The notes: generated by a model from the sequence alone, not told the origin. Numbered from the stretch's first letter, positions 13,497-25,246 are shown. The stretch is DNA of 64,000 nucleotides from Polychytrium aggregatum (GCF_025602895.1 NW_026516288.1:62001-126000); one strand, 5' to 3'. Numbers and translations: made by a program.

Positions 13497-14476
13497 TTAC
13501 TCGTTGAACCATCTGAACTCGCGGACGATCTTGAAGGCACCGAGGTCTTTCTTCTCCTCAACGCCAAGCTCGGCCAGGAGAGGCTTCAGCTCGCTGATGT
13601 ACTGGCTGTACTGGCTCTTGGACTCAACCTTGCCCTCGAGGGCCTCAAGAACACGGACGGCAGTGGCGTACGAGTTGAGGCGGCGAGCGGCCTTGAGCGA
13701 CTCGGTGATGACATCGACAGAGGGGACCCAATCGGCGGCGAAGATGTGGTTCAGGCCGCGCTCGAGCTCAAAGTCGTCTTCGCAGGTCGAAAAGTGCGAG
13801 ACCCACTTCTGGACGTAGCCGTCGTAGTCCTTCTGGTTCTGGGGGTCGAGCTCGTGCGAGGCATATCCGCGAGTAGCGACGAACTGGGCGGGGCGGGCGA
13901 AAGCAGCGCGGGCTGTCGAATGGGACGATAAACAGACGAATCAATCAATATGAGCACAGAAGGTCGAGTTCATAACGAAACGGGGGTGTCGTGGAATCAC
14001 GGCGTGGTATCGGATGCTGGCAGAGGCGGGCGCGGCGATGCTCAAAGGGCGCACACAGCCTCAAAACGAGGTTCTTTGGTGGCCGCCTCGGTCGTTCGAG
14101 ATCCGCAAAACACCCGGTCGATAGAGATGCATGCTCGGCAGTGCACAAGCGCATCGATGTGGGTCGCCGGATGAATAATTGTCGGGTGCATCCGAAAGCC
14201 ACAATTCAACAGGGCGGCCATGGTCTTGTTGAAACGTATCCACGCAGGCCATAGGCGGACACGGCCCATCGATCGAGCCCATCCGGCGGCGACCGCAGTG
14301 ACGCTCCGACATCATGCGGAAAACTCGGATCGCAATACAGCAGAGGAGGCGCCTGGCCGTCGGAGTTGCAGGGTACCGACGGCAGCACCGACGGCAGCAT
14401 CAACGGTGGCAGCAGCGGCACGACATTTACCCAAGGGGGCAGCGACGGCCCTTCTGACGGCGAGACGAGCAAACAT
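13497..14476 (-). CDS. COX6: Cytochrome c oxidase subunit Va (fungal subunit 6)
   Basis: Two exons, 14476-14431 and 13912-13497, give 153 residues, close to the usual ~150 of the family. Exon 1 encodes MFARLAVRRAVAAPL, an Arg-rich amphipathic mitochondrial presequence. Exon 2 carries the mature helical-repeat subunit, including GYASHELD at the mature N-terminus, KWVSHF, LERGLNHIFAADWVPS and the C-terminal FKIVREFRWFNE. The donor GTAAAT and acceptor ACAG keep phase (G|CC). The protein is a nuclear-encoded, matrix-facing subunit of respiratory complex IV. The gene diverges from the Mn-CDF transporter, so the 645 bp between the two starts must serve both promoters. Confidence 0.93.
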
Positions 14477-15121
14477 GGTGGTGGGTTGGGTTGAGCGGAG
14501 CGACAAAAGCCAACGGCGATCAGACGAGGGAGAAGCGCAAAAGAAAACGCAAACCGGCGCGAGCAGGCGCCTATATGACACTGCGAGTCATCTTTGCGGG
14601 GAAAAAAGAAAACTCGGCCTCGCTCTCGGCACGCATCTCGCCTGCTCTCGCGCACTCTCGGCCCCCGTCTCGCCGCAGCGAGAGCCCGAGTGACTCACGC
14701 CAGCGCGTCTCGCGAGAACGCCTGTGTGTGTGTGTGTGCAGCCGTGTTCACGTGGGCATTCTGTGTCGCAGCCAGGCACAGCCGGCTGGGCACCGGTTCG
14801 AGGGCGGCGCCGGCTCGAGCCGCGAATGAATTCATTCATCTGCGCCGCGCTGCGCTGCTGTGGCTGCTGCCGAACCACTTTCTCCCGTGCGACCATGCTC
14901 ACATGATCTTTTCTTCGCATGTCCCCGCGCTTCAGCCAATCCTCCGCCCTGGGTGCTGTCGATCCGGTTGCTGCTTGATCCGATTGCTGCTTGATCTGCC
15001 CGCGGAGCACCAATACTCGCTCCCACTCACTCAGACCGGCCGATCAACAACTGCCAGCAACGCCTGGTTCCGCATTCATCCACAACTCTGTCGATATCGT
15101 CCTCGTCTCAATCCCACACAC
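14477..15121. promoter_or_regulatory. Divergent promoter region, COX6 and Mn-CDF
   Basis: 645 bp lie between the ATGs of two divergently transcribed genes. The stretch is very GC-rich near COX6 and contains a (TG)8 tract at 14723-14738. No TATA box is obvious. The assignment rests on gene orientation only. Confidence 0.5.
14723..14738. repeat. (TG)8 dinucleotide tract
   Basis: Eight uninterrupted TG units lie in the divergent promoter region. This is an ordinary microsatellite. Confidence 0.85.
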
Positions 15122-16949
15122 ATGTCCAGAGAAACAACCCCGCTGCTTGCGGGTGCTCCATCATCCGTTGTCGTCAACGTCGCAGAGACTGTCGCCGATC
15201 CGCTCCATCTGCAGAGCTTCAAAAAGCCCACAACAGATGTGTCTGCGCTCAAACGGTCGGGCTCGAGAGGCCGCAAGATCGCCGAGTTTTACGAGGCTCA
15301 AAACGAGCTCATCGACGATCTGCTGCACTCGCTGAGTCCACACGACGAAGAAGCCGAGCAGGCAAAACTCTTCAGGGTAAGTTCCAGCAACGCCCTTGTC
15401 CCAACGGAGCATGATCAAAGTCGCGCTGGGTCCGTGAGCACGCCCATGTGGTTCACACGGCCGATATGGGGTGGCTTCAGCGGGATACTGGTGTCTGGTG
15501 AGGCTGCTGACCCGTTTTCGTCTCTCCGGACCGATGGTCATCCCGGCGCGCCCACAACATATTTCTATCTACTATCATTCGCATCTGCAGCTCCAGCTCG
15601 CCATCAATTGCTCTGTGGCCGGCAACGTCTTCCTCATGGCGCTGCAGCTCTATGCCGCCCTGACATCCAACTCGCTCTCGCTCTTCGCAACCATGGCCGA
15701 TGCATTCATGGACCTGGCTTCGTCTATAGTCCTACTCATAGCTGCCCATGCTGCCTCGAAGCAGAACCGACATGAATACCCAACTGGAAAGATGAGACTC
15801 GAGACCGCAGGCATCATTGTGTTTGCAAGCCTTATGGCCACGGTCTCATTTCAGCTGATGGTAAGCTTGCCTCTGCGCCTCTGCACATTATTCCGTCCGC
15901 CGACACCAGGACGGGAGCACCAGGGGACATGTTCAGGCGCAGCGACTGCCGTGACGCTGTGAGCAATGACGAAACTGGGCTGACGAGCACTGTCGCTCCT
16001 TCCCCGGCAACCTCCTCAATCCCGAAAGGCGGAGAGCATGAAAACGCTGATTGCCAAGAACCACGAAGTCGATGTGGACATGGCCAGCCTGTCCTGTGTC
16101 GGTGTTGCTCTAGGTTCGTGGAGTTGGCGTGCTATCACCGGCTGGCTACACTTCGCGAATGTCAATCGATCATCTTGGCAGAGTCCACCAGCGCCTGGGT
16201 CTCACCGCCCCCATCCTCTCTAACTTTGGTTGTCTGGGCTCCTCAGTGCTCAAAGCATGCCTGTACATGTTTTGTTCAAGCCTGTCTGAGTATCCCAGCG
16301 CAGCGGTGCTCGCCACAGACCACCGTAACGACATCATCGTCAACTTTTTCGGCATTGCGGCATCGCTGCTGGGCAAATATTATCTGTGGTGGATCGACCC
16401 GGTCGGCGGTCTTCTGATCGCCCTTGTTATTCTGCACTCATGGACAGAGACAGCATGGGGTAAGACCGCTGAGTTATGTTGTATTGCTGTCGCTGTAGCC
16501 GAGGGCGGTTCATGCAGTGTATCGCACATACGACAAGCCTCCAGTTCCAAGGTCCCCTTTGGTGCTGGTCTTCACCGGCCTGCTTCCTATCGTCCCATGC
16601 AGCCTGAAGCACAGCCGCTGACACATTTTCTGGGACTCTGCCACTGCTAGAGCACATCCAAAAGATCATCGGACAGTCCGCCGAGCCGGCTTTCCTCAAG
16701 AAGATTATCTACATCTCGCTCACTCACGACCCGCGGATCTTGCAGATCGACACCTGCTTTGCATATCACTCGGGCGACAACTACTTTGTCGAGGTAGACA
16801 TTGTGCTCCCTCGGACCATGACGCTGGAGGACGCCCATGACATTGGCGAGAGCCTGCAGATGAAGCTCGAGGGCTTGAAGGTCGTCGACCGCGCGTTTGT
16901 GCATTTGGATTTCGAAAGCAGCCACAAGCCGGAGCACTCTCGCCCATGA
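15122..16949 (+). CDS. Cation diffusion facilitator transporter, Mn-CDF type
   Basis: Five exons give 373 residues: 15122-15376, 15591-15860, 16029-16113, 16247-16459, 16651-16949. The acceptor of exon 3 could also be six bases later, in frame. The N-terminus carries a dileucine-like TTPLL, and AEFYEAQNELID precedes the first helix. The metal-site motifs are DAFMD (about 122-126) and DHRND (about 228-232). The helix-joining signature EYPTGKMRLE is typical of Mn-CDF proteins such as plant MTP8-11. The C-terminal cytoplasmic dimer domain ends with EVDIVLPRTM and an Ala/Val/His-rich strand. CDF proteins export divalent metal from the cytosol, usually into an organelle, in exchange for protons. 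The Mn assignment comes from the DxxxD motifs and is an inference. A second CDF of Zn type lies at 35.5-38.5 kb. Confidence 0.88.
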
Positions 16950-17489
16950 AGCGGCGCTCGTGCTCTTGTCCCGATATTTGAACCGTTCAGGGCAGCCCGC
17001 TGCCCTGCTCTCAATCATGTCGGTTTCCTTCCACAATCCTTCTCCGCATACTTTTGTTATGAAGCAATACGGAGCACATCATTCCAAGTATACAGGACGC
17101 CGCTGCCGTGATAGCTTGGCAGCTTGCTGGTGTCGCTGTTCGACCATGAAGACACGGTCTGCTTGGACAGATTGGCACTAAACTCAATCAATAGACATGG
17201 GGCTACACCTTACACATGAGCAACGGGACACCCTCACGATCCCATAGGTCAGCGTAGTATGTGATGGCATGCATCAAGCTGAGCCACAAGAAGGGCGATG
17301 TGGGTGGCGACGGCGGTGCTTGAACTGCTCAAAGTGCCGAGCAAACCGCTGCCTCCTGGGACTGGATGCATAGCCCTTACCTTGACGCTGTACTGGTCTC
17401 GGAGTGCCAGCGATGAATGGTGCTCATGGGCACACTGAATATGGAGGCAACTTTTCTCAGGCTATGGATGACAGTAACGCCGCATCACA

Positions 17490-17581
17490 GAATGGTCATG
17501 GCCAGCGCGCGATGTTTTGAGGCAACAAAATATGATCAACGGCCAAAACCAGGGTGTCCCGTTTTTATTGGATTGGCTGTA
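17490..17581 (+). repeat. Dispersed ~90-bp element, copy 1
   Basis: The element runs from GAATGGTCATGG, through CGCGCGAT, to GGGTGTCCCGTTTTTATTGG and GATTGGCTGTA. Clearly related copies lie at 28910-29004 (reverse strand) and 41285-41371. The shared 3' block GGTGTCCCGTT, a T-run and GGATTG is the best conserved part. It could be the terminal remnant of a DNA transposon or the 3' end of a retroposon; no coding capacity is present. Confidence 0.75.
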
Positions 17582-17645
17582 GCGGTGGCGATCTCGCCTC
17601 CGCTCAGCTCAATGGTATGAATCAAAGGTGCCTGTACCCATCTCC

Positions 17646-17670
17646 ATTGGATTGGATTGGATTGGATTGG
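17646..17670. repeat. (ATTGG)5 microsatellite
   Basis: Five perfect ATTGG units lie 64 bp downstream of dispersed-element copy 1. The unit resembles the ATTGGATTGG at the end of that element, so the two may be related. Confidence 0.85.
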
Positions 17671-17847
17671 CCCAAATCAGTACCAAAACCCATCACGGTT
17701 GGCTTCGGAGTGACGAAGAGGAGGGAAAGCGACGGATGGCCAACTTGCCAAAGATATTCTGCTGCCAGTTGCACCATATCACAGTTAGGCCACAGAGTCT
17801 GTGTCGATTGTCTCTTCGTCTGCCTGTGCCATCATCTTGACGGATTT

Positions 17848-20118
17848 TCAAATACGAGCTTGCGGACTGGACCACGGCTGACGGCTCTCGAAGGTGTCGT
17901 TGACCCAGCTCTTGACGAGCGTATTTGCAATCGCATACGGCTTGGCAGTGAACAAGCCGGTGGCAGGGGCGTCGTGCGCTTCAGCATTCGACAGCATTTC
18001 GCGTGCCTCTTCGCGCGTGAACCAGCGGGCATCTGAGCGATGGTTGGCTGAGTGTCAGGCGAGCAAACTGCACAGTATGACGACACAGGAGGCAATAGGA
18101 CACAGCAAGAGCAGCATCGCTTGCAGAGCATAAGTTGGCCAAGTGAATCATGGGAGACACCGCTGCACCTCACCTTCGAGCTCCTAAGCGACACAAATCG
18201 GGTAGAGAACGACGAGCGGGGTCAGTGATCCGGTCGTATTCATTCCGCGGCCTTCAGAGTGCGTCTCTCTCGCAGATTCCTCAGAGAAGAGGCTCGCGAA
18301 TCCACTTACATCATCATGAAGCTGAATGTCCTCTGTTTCTGCCTGAGCGACACATCCAATCCTTTCAGAGAGCCATGCGACTCAGGGTCAGTACGAATGA
18401 GTCGGGGTCCGACTGCATGGCCAAGCATCAATCGACATTGCTACTTCCGACCGGAGAGATATCGGATCCGGCTCATCGAGAATCTGCCACCCGAGCGATC
18501 CTAGTCGCTTGCATGATACGATGCAATGCCATGCAATGCCATGCGATACCATGCGATACGATACAGGGCCGCTCGAGGATGTCGCGCACTTACATGAGTT
18601 GAGCAGGGAACGGCCATGGCTGGGAACTGTGGTACCACACCTTGGAGATCCGGACATTGGTTTCCTCGTATGCCTCTCGCTGGACAGCCTCCTGGAAGAT
18701 TGGAACGTTCGTATCAGTATCCCGTGTCTGGAAGAGCAACCTTCTGGATTGCGGCACAGCCCGAGCGAGAGCAGACTCGAGGATGTGGCTCACCTCAATG
18801 CTCTCTCCACCTTCCATAAATCCGGCTGACAACGAAGGGTGGAACGATGAGTAACTCTTTGGTTCTAGCATGGTCGATTTAGCAAAGTGCAGCGGCCTCC
18901 TGATCATAACAATGAAACCGAAAGCCTACCAACACATGAGTACATTCCTTGTGGCCAAACAGGCTTTCTGCCCAAGAGACAGCGCTCGCCGTCTTTGGAG
19001 ATGATGCAGGCAATGACAACAGGGTCGGTGCGGGGATACGACGAGTTCTGGATTCCCTTGTTGGAGACGCAGGCAGCGTTGGGACATGTGCGCTTGTACC
19101 CGCCGTCGTCGGAGGAAGTTCTACCGCCGCAAGAGGAGCAGAATCGCTGGAAGCCACGATTTTAGAGGTCAGCGCAAGCCGCAGTTAGTAACAGCAGAGA
19201 TCCTCGATTCGACTGTGGCTGACAGTGGGCCCGTGGACAGGAGTGAATCCAAGACATCCATCAAGTCCGCTCCTAATCGCTTCACGCACAGCGTCCATTG
19301 GCTTATCCATCGCGGATGGCACGCAAGAGTGTACACAGAATCATGCTCGACTCTGCATCGACAGACAGGCTTACGTTTCTCGAGTTCCAGTCAAGGAGAC
19401 TTGCTGCTTGAGAAAAGAGGGCCGCATGGAACGAGCAAAAGCCAAAGGCGGCGGGCCGCGAGGACGCAAAGCTCAGTCCTTTCTGGCTCAGAGGCTCTGC
19501 AAAAACAGCCGTGTGTCAGTACGAAGGAATCCGAAAAACAGCGCACATTTCATTGCGGTCAAGGCAGCTTGCCTATCCAGTCGTTCAACAGCTGTTGAGC
19601 TGATCGAGATGGGGCCGGACATCAGCCTTGACTATTCACCCACCTTCCAGGCCGGCCAGTTGTCCGGTACCGTCGATGGCCCAGTAGGCGATTGAGCGAC
19701 TGTCGACCCCGAGAAAAACGAGTGTCGTGGCCTCGCCGCCTTCAAACAGGGACTGCCCTCCCGCCGTCTCAAGGTCTAGACGAGAGAGCAGCGCAAGCTC
19801 TCTGTCCTTGGTAACAAGAATGCGGTGGCCACCATACACGAGGAACTTTGACGATGTGTCTGATAGTGTCTTGGCGAGGAAGGTCGAGTCACCGCGCTTG
19901 GTCGACTGGCGGGATGGAGCAGCGCACATCAGCCTCGGCGACGCATCTGGATCCGTCTGGATCAAACGGCGGCAACTGGCAGTGCAACTCGGGTACGGAC
20001 ACGGAGCAGCGCAAATACAGATTGTGCGATTGCCGATGCTCTCGGATGCTTTAGAAGAGCGATGACCAGGGCTCACCAGACGGTCCAGCGGGTTGGAGGC
20101 AAAGTGATGGTGGTGCAT
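17848..20118 (-). CDS. NADH pyrophosphatase / Nudix hydrolase, NUDT12-NPY1 type
   Basis: Nine exons give 339 residues: 20118-20077, 19905-19644, 19496-19375, 19146-18930, 18825-18794, 18691-18594, 18361-18310, 18183-18174, 18032-17848. The N-terminal domain begins MHHHHFASNPLDRL and contains the LVFLGVD strand. It is followed by LLDWNSRN and a four-Cys zinc ribbon (FCSSCGG...CPNAAC, from about 145). Then comes SYPRTDPVVIA and the Nudix box, built across an intron as GFMEGGESIE plus EAVQREAYEETNVRI. The NADH-specific SQPWPFPAQLMIGC block and DARWFTREE complete the enzyme. It should cleave NADH to NMNH and AMP, and related enzymes also remove NAD caps from RNA. No ankyrin repeats precede it, unlike animal NUDT12. 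The C-terminus ARI is at best a weak PTS1, so peroxisomal location is uncertain. The 10-nt exon 8 is unusual but restores the conserved ELEDARWF. Confidence 0.92.
18521..18560. repeat. 10-bp tandem repeat in a NUDT12-like intron
   Basis: Two ATGCAATGCC units are followed by two ATGCGATAC(C/G) units, all inside the intron between exons 6 and 7. Confidence 0.8.
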
Positions 20119-20578
20119 TCTTGGCAGATGGCGGAATGCGGACAGAGCCGGCCTGGCGACGGGCTTGATCGCTCGCGGAGAATTTGTCACTCGGCTGGTG
20201 CACAGGCACAAACGACCAGACACTGTCGTGCGAGCCTGTCCATGCAGCACCTGGTTGGAAGTCAGCCAGGACAGACATGTCGTCCCCGGCACCACCGTCG
20301 ACCAGCCTCTCTGCAGCCGCAATCGCAGCCGGTGCCATCCCGGTCGATACATGGCAGAGCAGGCCAGGATGCGGCAGCGTCCGGGTCGGCCATTGTCTGT
20401 CGGAGTTTGCTGCGTCGCACAATCCGGCTCCAGCCAACTTTTTTTTTTGCCTCGCGGCTTTGGCGAGCAGGCGCTTGTCTGGGACGTTCCGATCGATCCA
20501 CTCTGTCCGTCGCCGACACCGTCACCGACACCGTCACCGTCACCATATCGACACTGTCCGCAGCCACGTTGCATCGCC
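20119..20578. promoter_or_regulatory. Divergent promoter region, NUDT12-like and MRT4
   Basis: 460 bp lie between divergent ATGs. The stretch contains a T-run near 20441-20450 and a short CCGACACCGTCA-type repeat at about 20508-20545, close to the MRT4 start. No sharper element can be defined. Confidence 0.45.
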
Positions 20579-21845
20579 ATGCCCAAGTCAAAGAGAGCCC
20601 AGATTGGTGAGTCGAGACAGAGAATCCATGACCAGCCAACGTCCGATTCGGGCCGTTCACCCGAGCGTTACTGACCCGACCGCATCCATCGTCTTGTCGC
20701 CGACCTGGCCAACCAGTCTCGCTAACCAAGACACAAAAGAAGACCCGGGAGCAGAAGGACACTCTGTTTCAGCAAGTCCGCGATGCCTGTGACTCGTTCA
20801 CCAGCGTCTATGTCTTTTCGGTTGAAAACATGAGAAATACGTTCCTCAAGGATCTCCGAACCGAGTGGAGCACATCCAAATTCTTCTTTGGCAAAAACAA
20901 GGTCATGGCCAAGGCACTTGGCACTACGGCCGAGGAGGAGTACAAAGAAGACCTCCGATACGTGGCTGAGGTACGCTTTGGTCTGGACAGCGGATCGCCG
21001 GACAAGCGGTCGTCGATTTTGCTGGAGTTGAATCCTGGAGCCGTCGCTGCGTGCTCGAAGTTCGGTGGATGCATGGCTGCAACACTGGCTTGTCAAGGGA
21101 GTTGTCTTGGTTGGCAAATGGGCACATATAGGATGAGATAGGTGGCTGCTCCAGCACAAGCGCCGGACTTGCGCGGCGGTTGCAGCGCTGACCCTATCCG
21201 ATTGCTCGGCATTCGTCGGCATGATCACCCGCCTTGGATGCCGATCTGATGGACAATCCCATTTGGAATCCACCTACAGAAACTCGATGGCAACGTTGGC
21301 CTTCTGTTCACCAACGCCAGCAAAGAAGAGGTTGAGGCATTTTTCGATTCTTATCGCAAGCAAGATTATGCTCGATCGGGCTGCGTGGCCACTGAGACCT
21401 TTGAACTCAAGGAGGGTGCCCTTTTCCGAGGCGAGGACCCCTTCCCGCACAACATGGAGCCGCAGCTGAGGAGCCTGGGGCTGCCCACCAAGCTTGTCAA
21501 CGGAAAGGTTATGCTCACGCGCGACCATGTTGTCTGCCACGAAGGAAGTGTGCTGACTCCTGAGCAGGCCCAGCTTCTGGTACGTGGACGACGTGAACAA
21601 ATGCAGTTCGTTTGGCCGATTAGCCAGATGCAGCTGCCGCATATTTTGTCGAGACAGCTCGTGGCGCGGACGAAATGATCTCGCTCAGGATGTGCTTTTG
21701 TGAGGATCATCACCTCGAATATCTCTCTAATCTAGTTGGCTCGGTCGTGCAGAAACACTTTTTTGTTCAGATGGCCGAGTTCCATGTGACGCTGCTCTGC
21801 CACTGGAACAACGGTACCTTTGTGGATCTGGCTGAGTCTTCGTAG
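20579..21845 (+). CDS. MRT4: Ribosome assembly factor MRT4 (P0-like)
   Basis: Four exons, 20579-20606, 20717-20970, 21280-21579 and 21753-21845, give 224 residues. The start MPKSKRAQ matches MPRSKRSK of yeast Mrt4. Family blocks follow: VSLTKTQKKTREQK, SVYVFSVENMRNTFLKDLR, SKFFFGKNKVMAKALG, EEEYKEDL, VGLLFTNASKEEV, PTKLVNGKV and VCHEGSVLTPEQAQLLK. Mrt4 is the nucleolar paralogue of ribosomal stalk protein P0. It occupies the P0 site on pre-60S particles until it is exchanged late in maturation. The acidic P0 C-terminal tail is absent, as expected for Mrt4. The gene diverges from the NUDT12-like gene. Confidence 0.95.
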
Positions 21846-22764
21846 TTGCCGCCGCTGTTTTGTGGACATGTCATCTTGAAGCAGTCCCAAGACAGGCGGT
21901 CGGTGTTTGGCCGGTACACTCGACAGGCAAGGGGCAGTCCAACTTCTGGACGAGTGGGCATATAGACAAACGTCCGTCGCCCTCATCATCGAACGGCAAG
22001 GGCGTCAAACTGACCTTGGGCACCATGTTCTGTGGATCTGGATTGCAATAAATCGCTGATACAGCGTTGTGCACGAGTCTCGGTGCATATAGGTGATCAG
22101 ATCTATCTCAAATGGTCTTGTTGGATGCAAGCTTTGACACACGAGCTGGCATAGTTCAAACGAGCAGCTTCCTGTTTGAGCACAGTGCAATATTCCGGCA
22201 GTATCAGTCCTAGGTCGTCCAACTAAATTCGGCAGAGAGACTTCTCCTGCGATACCAGCCCAAGCCATACTGCATCGAGTGACGCTGCTCCAAGTGACGT
22301 CCACATTGGGTGTCGCTTTCGGCCGCTTTGCCCCCGAGCACATTGTAGCTCGTGGCGGGACCACAATACCCTCTGGCCAATCATGGCGGGGACGGATTGG
22401 ATGCTATCACTAACCATCGCAAATGGCCTCTGTTTGTGTCGGCGCCCGCTGAGTATCGATCGGTCCCCCACGAAGAAAAGTCGTCGATGGTTGTGAGCAC
22501 CCCAGCACCGGCACCGCCCATCCAGCCTCTGCTCTCGAGCTCACAAGCTTCCCCCTTGCGCCATCTCCCCATCCCTTTCCCACGGCGATATCCTCCTCAG
22601 CTACTCGTGTCGGGTGCTGGAATCTCCATCTCTAAAGGCGGCCACAAACCAGCGCTGCGACGGATCCATCCTTTTGCTCCACCCTGTTCGCCGAGCCCGC
22701 TTGCATCTATCGACCATTGCCGCACCTCTGCTGTTTGAGCTTGCCCGCACCAACCCACGCGACA
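21846..22764. other. Spacer between MRT4 and the triple-CNB gene
   Basis: About 0.9 kb without a supported gene. The last 250 bp are C/T-rich on the plus strand and run into the ATG at 22765, so they probably hold the promoter and leader of the cyclic-nucleotide-binding protein. Confidence 0.4.
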
Positions 22765-25246
22765 ATGGACGACGTCGGGGAGCTGAAGCGAACTATCGAC
22801 TCCCTCAAGAAAGAGCGAGACGACCTTAAGGCCCAGCTCAGACAGGCCACCGTCGAGCTTGCTGTGCTCCGCGGCCAAGTCCAAAGAGCCATTTCCATCC
22901 TTACACCGTCCATCGCGACCCACACCCCAGCTCACGGCACCGCCAGCCAGGGGTCGTCGCGGATCAACGAGCAGCTTCTCTTGAGCCACGACCGATCCTT
23001 CAGCAGCGGCGAAATCGGCCCGGCCTCGCTGCAGCGCACACCTTCCACAGGAAATCAGCCCATTGCCAAGACAGCCAGCATCGAGAGCTTCAGTATGTTC
23101 ACCGAAGTAAGCAAGCCCGTGACCCGACCCCCAAGACGAGCCCTTCGACCGACCCTCACCACGTTGATCCGACGGAGCTCCATCGACACTCCGACCGCCC
23201 CAAGTCTCAGCCGGAGGCTCTCTGACCAAAAAGGTCAAGAATCGATCAAGAAGGTGTCCGACGTCCCTCTGTCCCCCGGCGTAGCCGCCGGCATCTCGGG
23301 CTCACCACAGATGACAGGCTCTGGAGCGGTCCGGCAGCAATCCAGCGGCGAGGTTGTTCCAGGGTCGGCGTCCGAGCTCCTTTCGGCCTTCCCTGCCTTC
23401 AAGGGCTTCCCGCAAACGGTCCTCAACGAACTTGCTGCCAAGGGAAAGCCCCTCTCTGCGGGCTGTGGGGACTTTATCGTCAAATTCGGCACCTTGGCTA
23501 AAGAGATGTACTTTGTGGTCGAGGGCCAGGTAATATTCAGAGCAGCGGCTGACATCTGCGTCGTCATCCTGACATCAGGCATACTCGCATTCGGATCCAG
23601 CATCGACAATTTGCACTAAATCCCAGCCAATTGCACTCCCCAATCAGGTCGGAATCCAGAGTCAGAAGGGAAACAGCATCGGCTCCCTTGGCGAAGACGA
23701 GTTCTTTGGAGAGCTGGGCCTGGTCAACCAGACTCGCACGGCCAACATTGTCGCCAAGACCAACTGCCAGTTGTTAGTGCTGACCCGCGAATCGATCGAC
23801 CAAGTGCTTGCCCCTCACCCCGACCTGAAAAAGCAGGTCGTGGACAAGATCGACGAGAAGCTCTCCTGGCTTAAAAACCAGGAGACCACCAATGCTTTCT
23901 CGAAGGAGTTTGGAGGAGAGTTTCTGGCTGATCTTGCCCGAAAGGATCTCGGCAAAGTAAGCTGTGTGTCGTCAGGCAGCTCACGAGCCTTACAGCGGTG
24001 TTTGCCGTTGGGCAGTACAGAAAAATAGCGACGCTAATGGCAGCATGTTCGGCCAATAGCTCCTGGTCCTGTCCGAAGTGGAGCCGACGTTTATTGAGCA
24101 GCTCGTCATGACGATCGTACCCGAAGTATACGATCCCGGCAAGAACGTCATCAACATTGGCGATGAGTCCGACGCCATATTCTTCCTCCTCAAGGGCTCG
24201 GTCGAGGTTATTGGCCCCCAGGGCGCGGTCCATGCTGTCATGGTCGAAGGAGCATTCTTTGGCGAGGTCGGGCTCTTCCACAACATCAAGCGAACAGCGT
24301 CAATTCGGGCCAAGGAGCAGTGTCTTGTCCTCAAGATGATGAAGTCGAGTCTGGAGCAGGTTCTGACGCTCTATCCGGAGGTCAAGAAGCAGATCGCCCG
24401 TGTGGCAGCCGAGCGCTACAGCCTCCTGAAGGAGCGTGGAGAGACTGGCGAGTCCCGCGAGCAATTCGATGTTGAAATCTCGTTGCAGGCGCTGAAGCAG
24501 GTGCGTTGGTTGCCCGGACAGGCACTTGTTCAGCGACTTTGAAACAGTCCCCACGCGTGGAACTGACCTCGGGCAGCCGATGAAGCACCCGTGTCAGAGT
24601 CTGAAGGAGCGGCGATTTCAATTTCTTTCACTATCTCGATCATCTGAGCTTGCACCAGACGGCTTGATAACGCTTCCCTTTGATTTTCTTGGCGACTCGA
24701 TAACGACACACCGCGGTCCTCTCTCTCAGATCGAAATCTTCCTGCACGTTCAAGACGAAGTTTTGAGCGAGCTCGGAATGTGGATGAACCGACGAAGCTG
24801 GAAGTCTGGAGATTATATCCTCCGATGCGGCGAGCACGGCGATTCGATGCACTTCCTGGCAGCAGGGAACGTCGACGTCCTGTCCGAGGTGAGCAGCAAA
24901 CGCTGTCGCAGAATGATATGGTTCGATGTGATGTGACCTGAATTGCAATGCAACGGAGCCAGCGCTGCTCATGTGCTCATCCCAACCACATTCTACCTAA
25001 ATCCCACAGTTTGGCCAAACCATCGACACCGCTTCGGGCCCCAACGCCTATTTTGGTGAAGTGGCAATTCTGGAGGAAGTTCCCAGGACTGCCTCGGTGC
25101 TGGCAAAGTCGGACTGCTCGACGTACGAGCTGCGAAAGGAGGACGTTCTCAGGATGATATCAAAGTATCCACAGATCGGCGAGTCCATCGCCGAGATAGC
25201 CAAGTCGAGAATGCAGGCGTACTTGATGCGGAGCATTTTGGCGTAA
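22765..25246 (+). CDS. Protein with three cyclic-nucleotide-binding domains
   Basis: Five exons in phase 0 (22765-23529, 23648-23956, 24060-24500, 24730-24888, 25010-25246) give 636 residues. An N-terminal heptad-like segment (ELKRTIDSLKKERDDLKAQL) predicts a coiled coil. A Ser/Pro-rich linker follows, then three CNB domains (about 205-310, 360-480 and 510-630). Each keeps the phosphate-binding cassette with its Arg: FGELGL..RTANI, FGEVGL..KRTASI and FGEVAI..PRTASV. No kinase, channel, GEF or DNA-binding domain is attached. The pseudo-substrate inhibitor site of PKA regulatory subunits (RRxS/A) is not evident, although RRSS occurs in the linker. It probably senses cAMP or cGMP and passes the signal to a partner through the coiled coil; the target is unknown. 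The retained cassettes suggest that all three sites could bind ligand. Confidence 0.85.

Larger units (their letters stand above)
16950..17847. other. Spacer with a dispersed repeat copy and an ATTGG microsatellite
   Basis: The spacer lies between the Mn-CDF 3' end and the NUDT12-like 3' end, which are convergent. No gene is seen. It holds copy 1 of a ~90-bp dispersed element (17490-17581) and, 64 bp further on, five ATTGG units. Confidence 0.5.

Noticed and set aside
13284-13931. A 215-codon plus-strand frame
   Set aside because: It is antisense to COX6 exon 2, which matches cytochrome c oxidase subunit Va residue by residue.
14780-14830. A tRNA B-box-like GGTTCGAG at 14795
   Set aside because: No A box or cloverleaf could be built around it; I found no supported tRNA or rRNA gene in the window.
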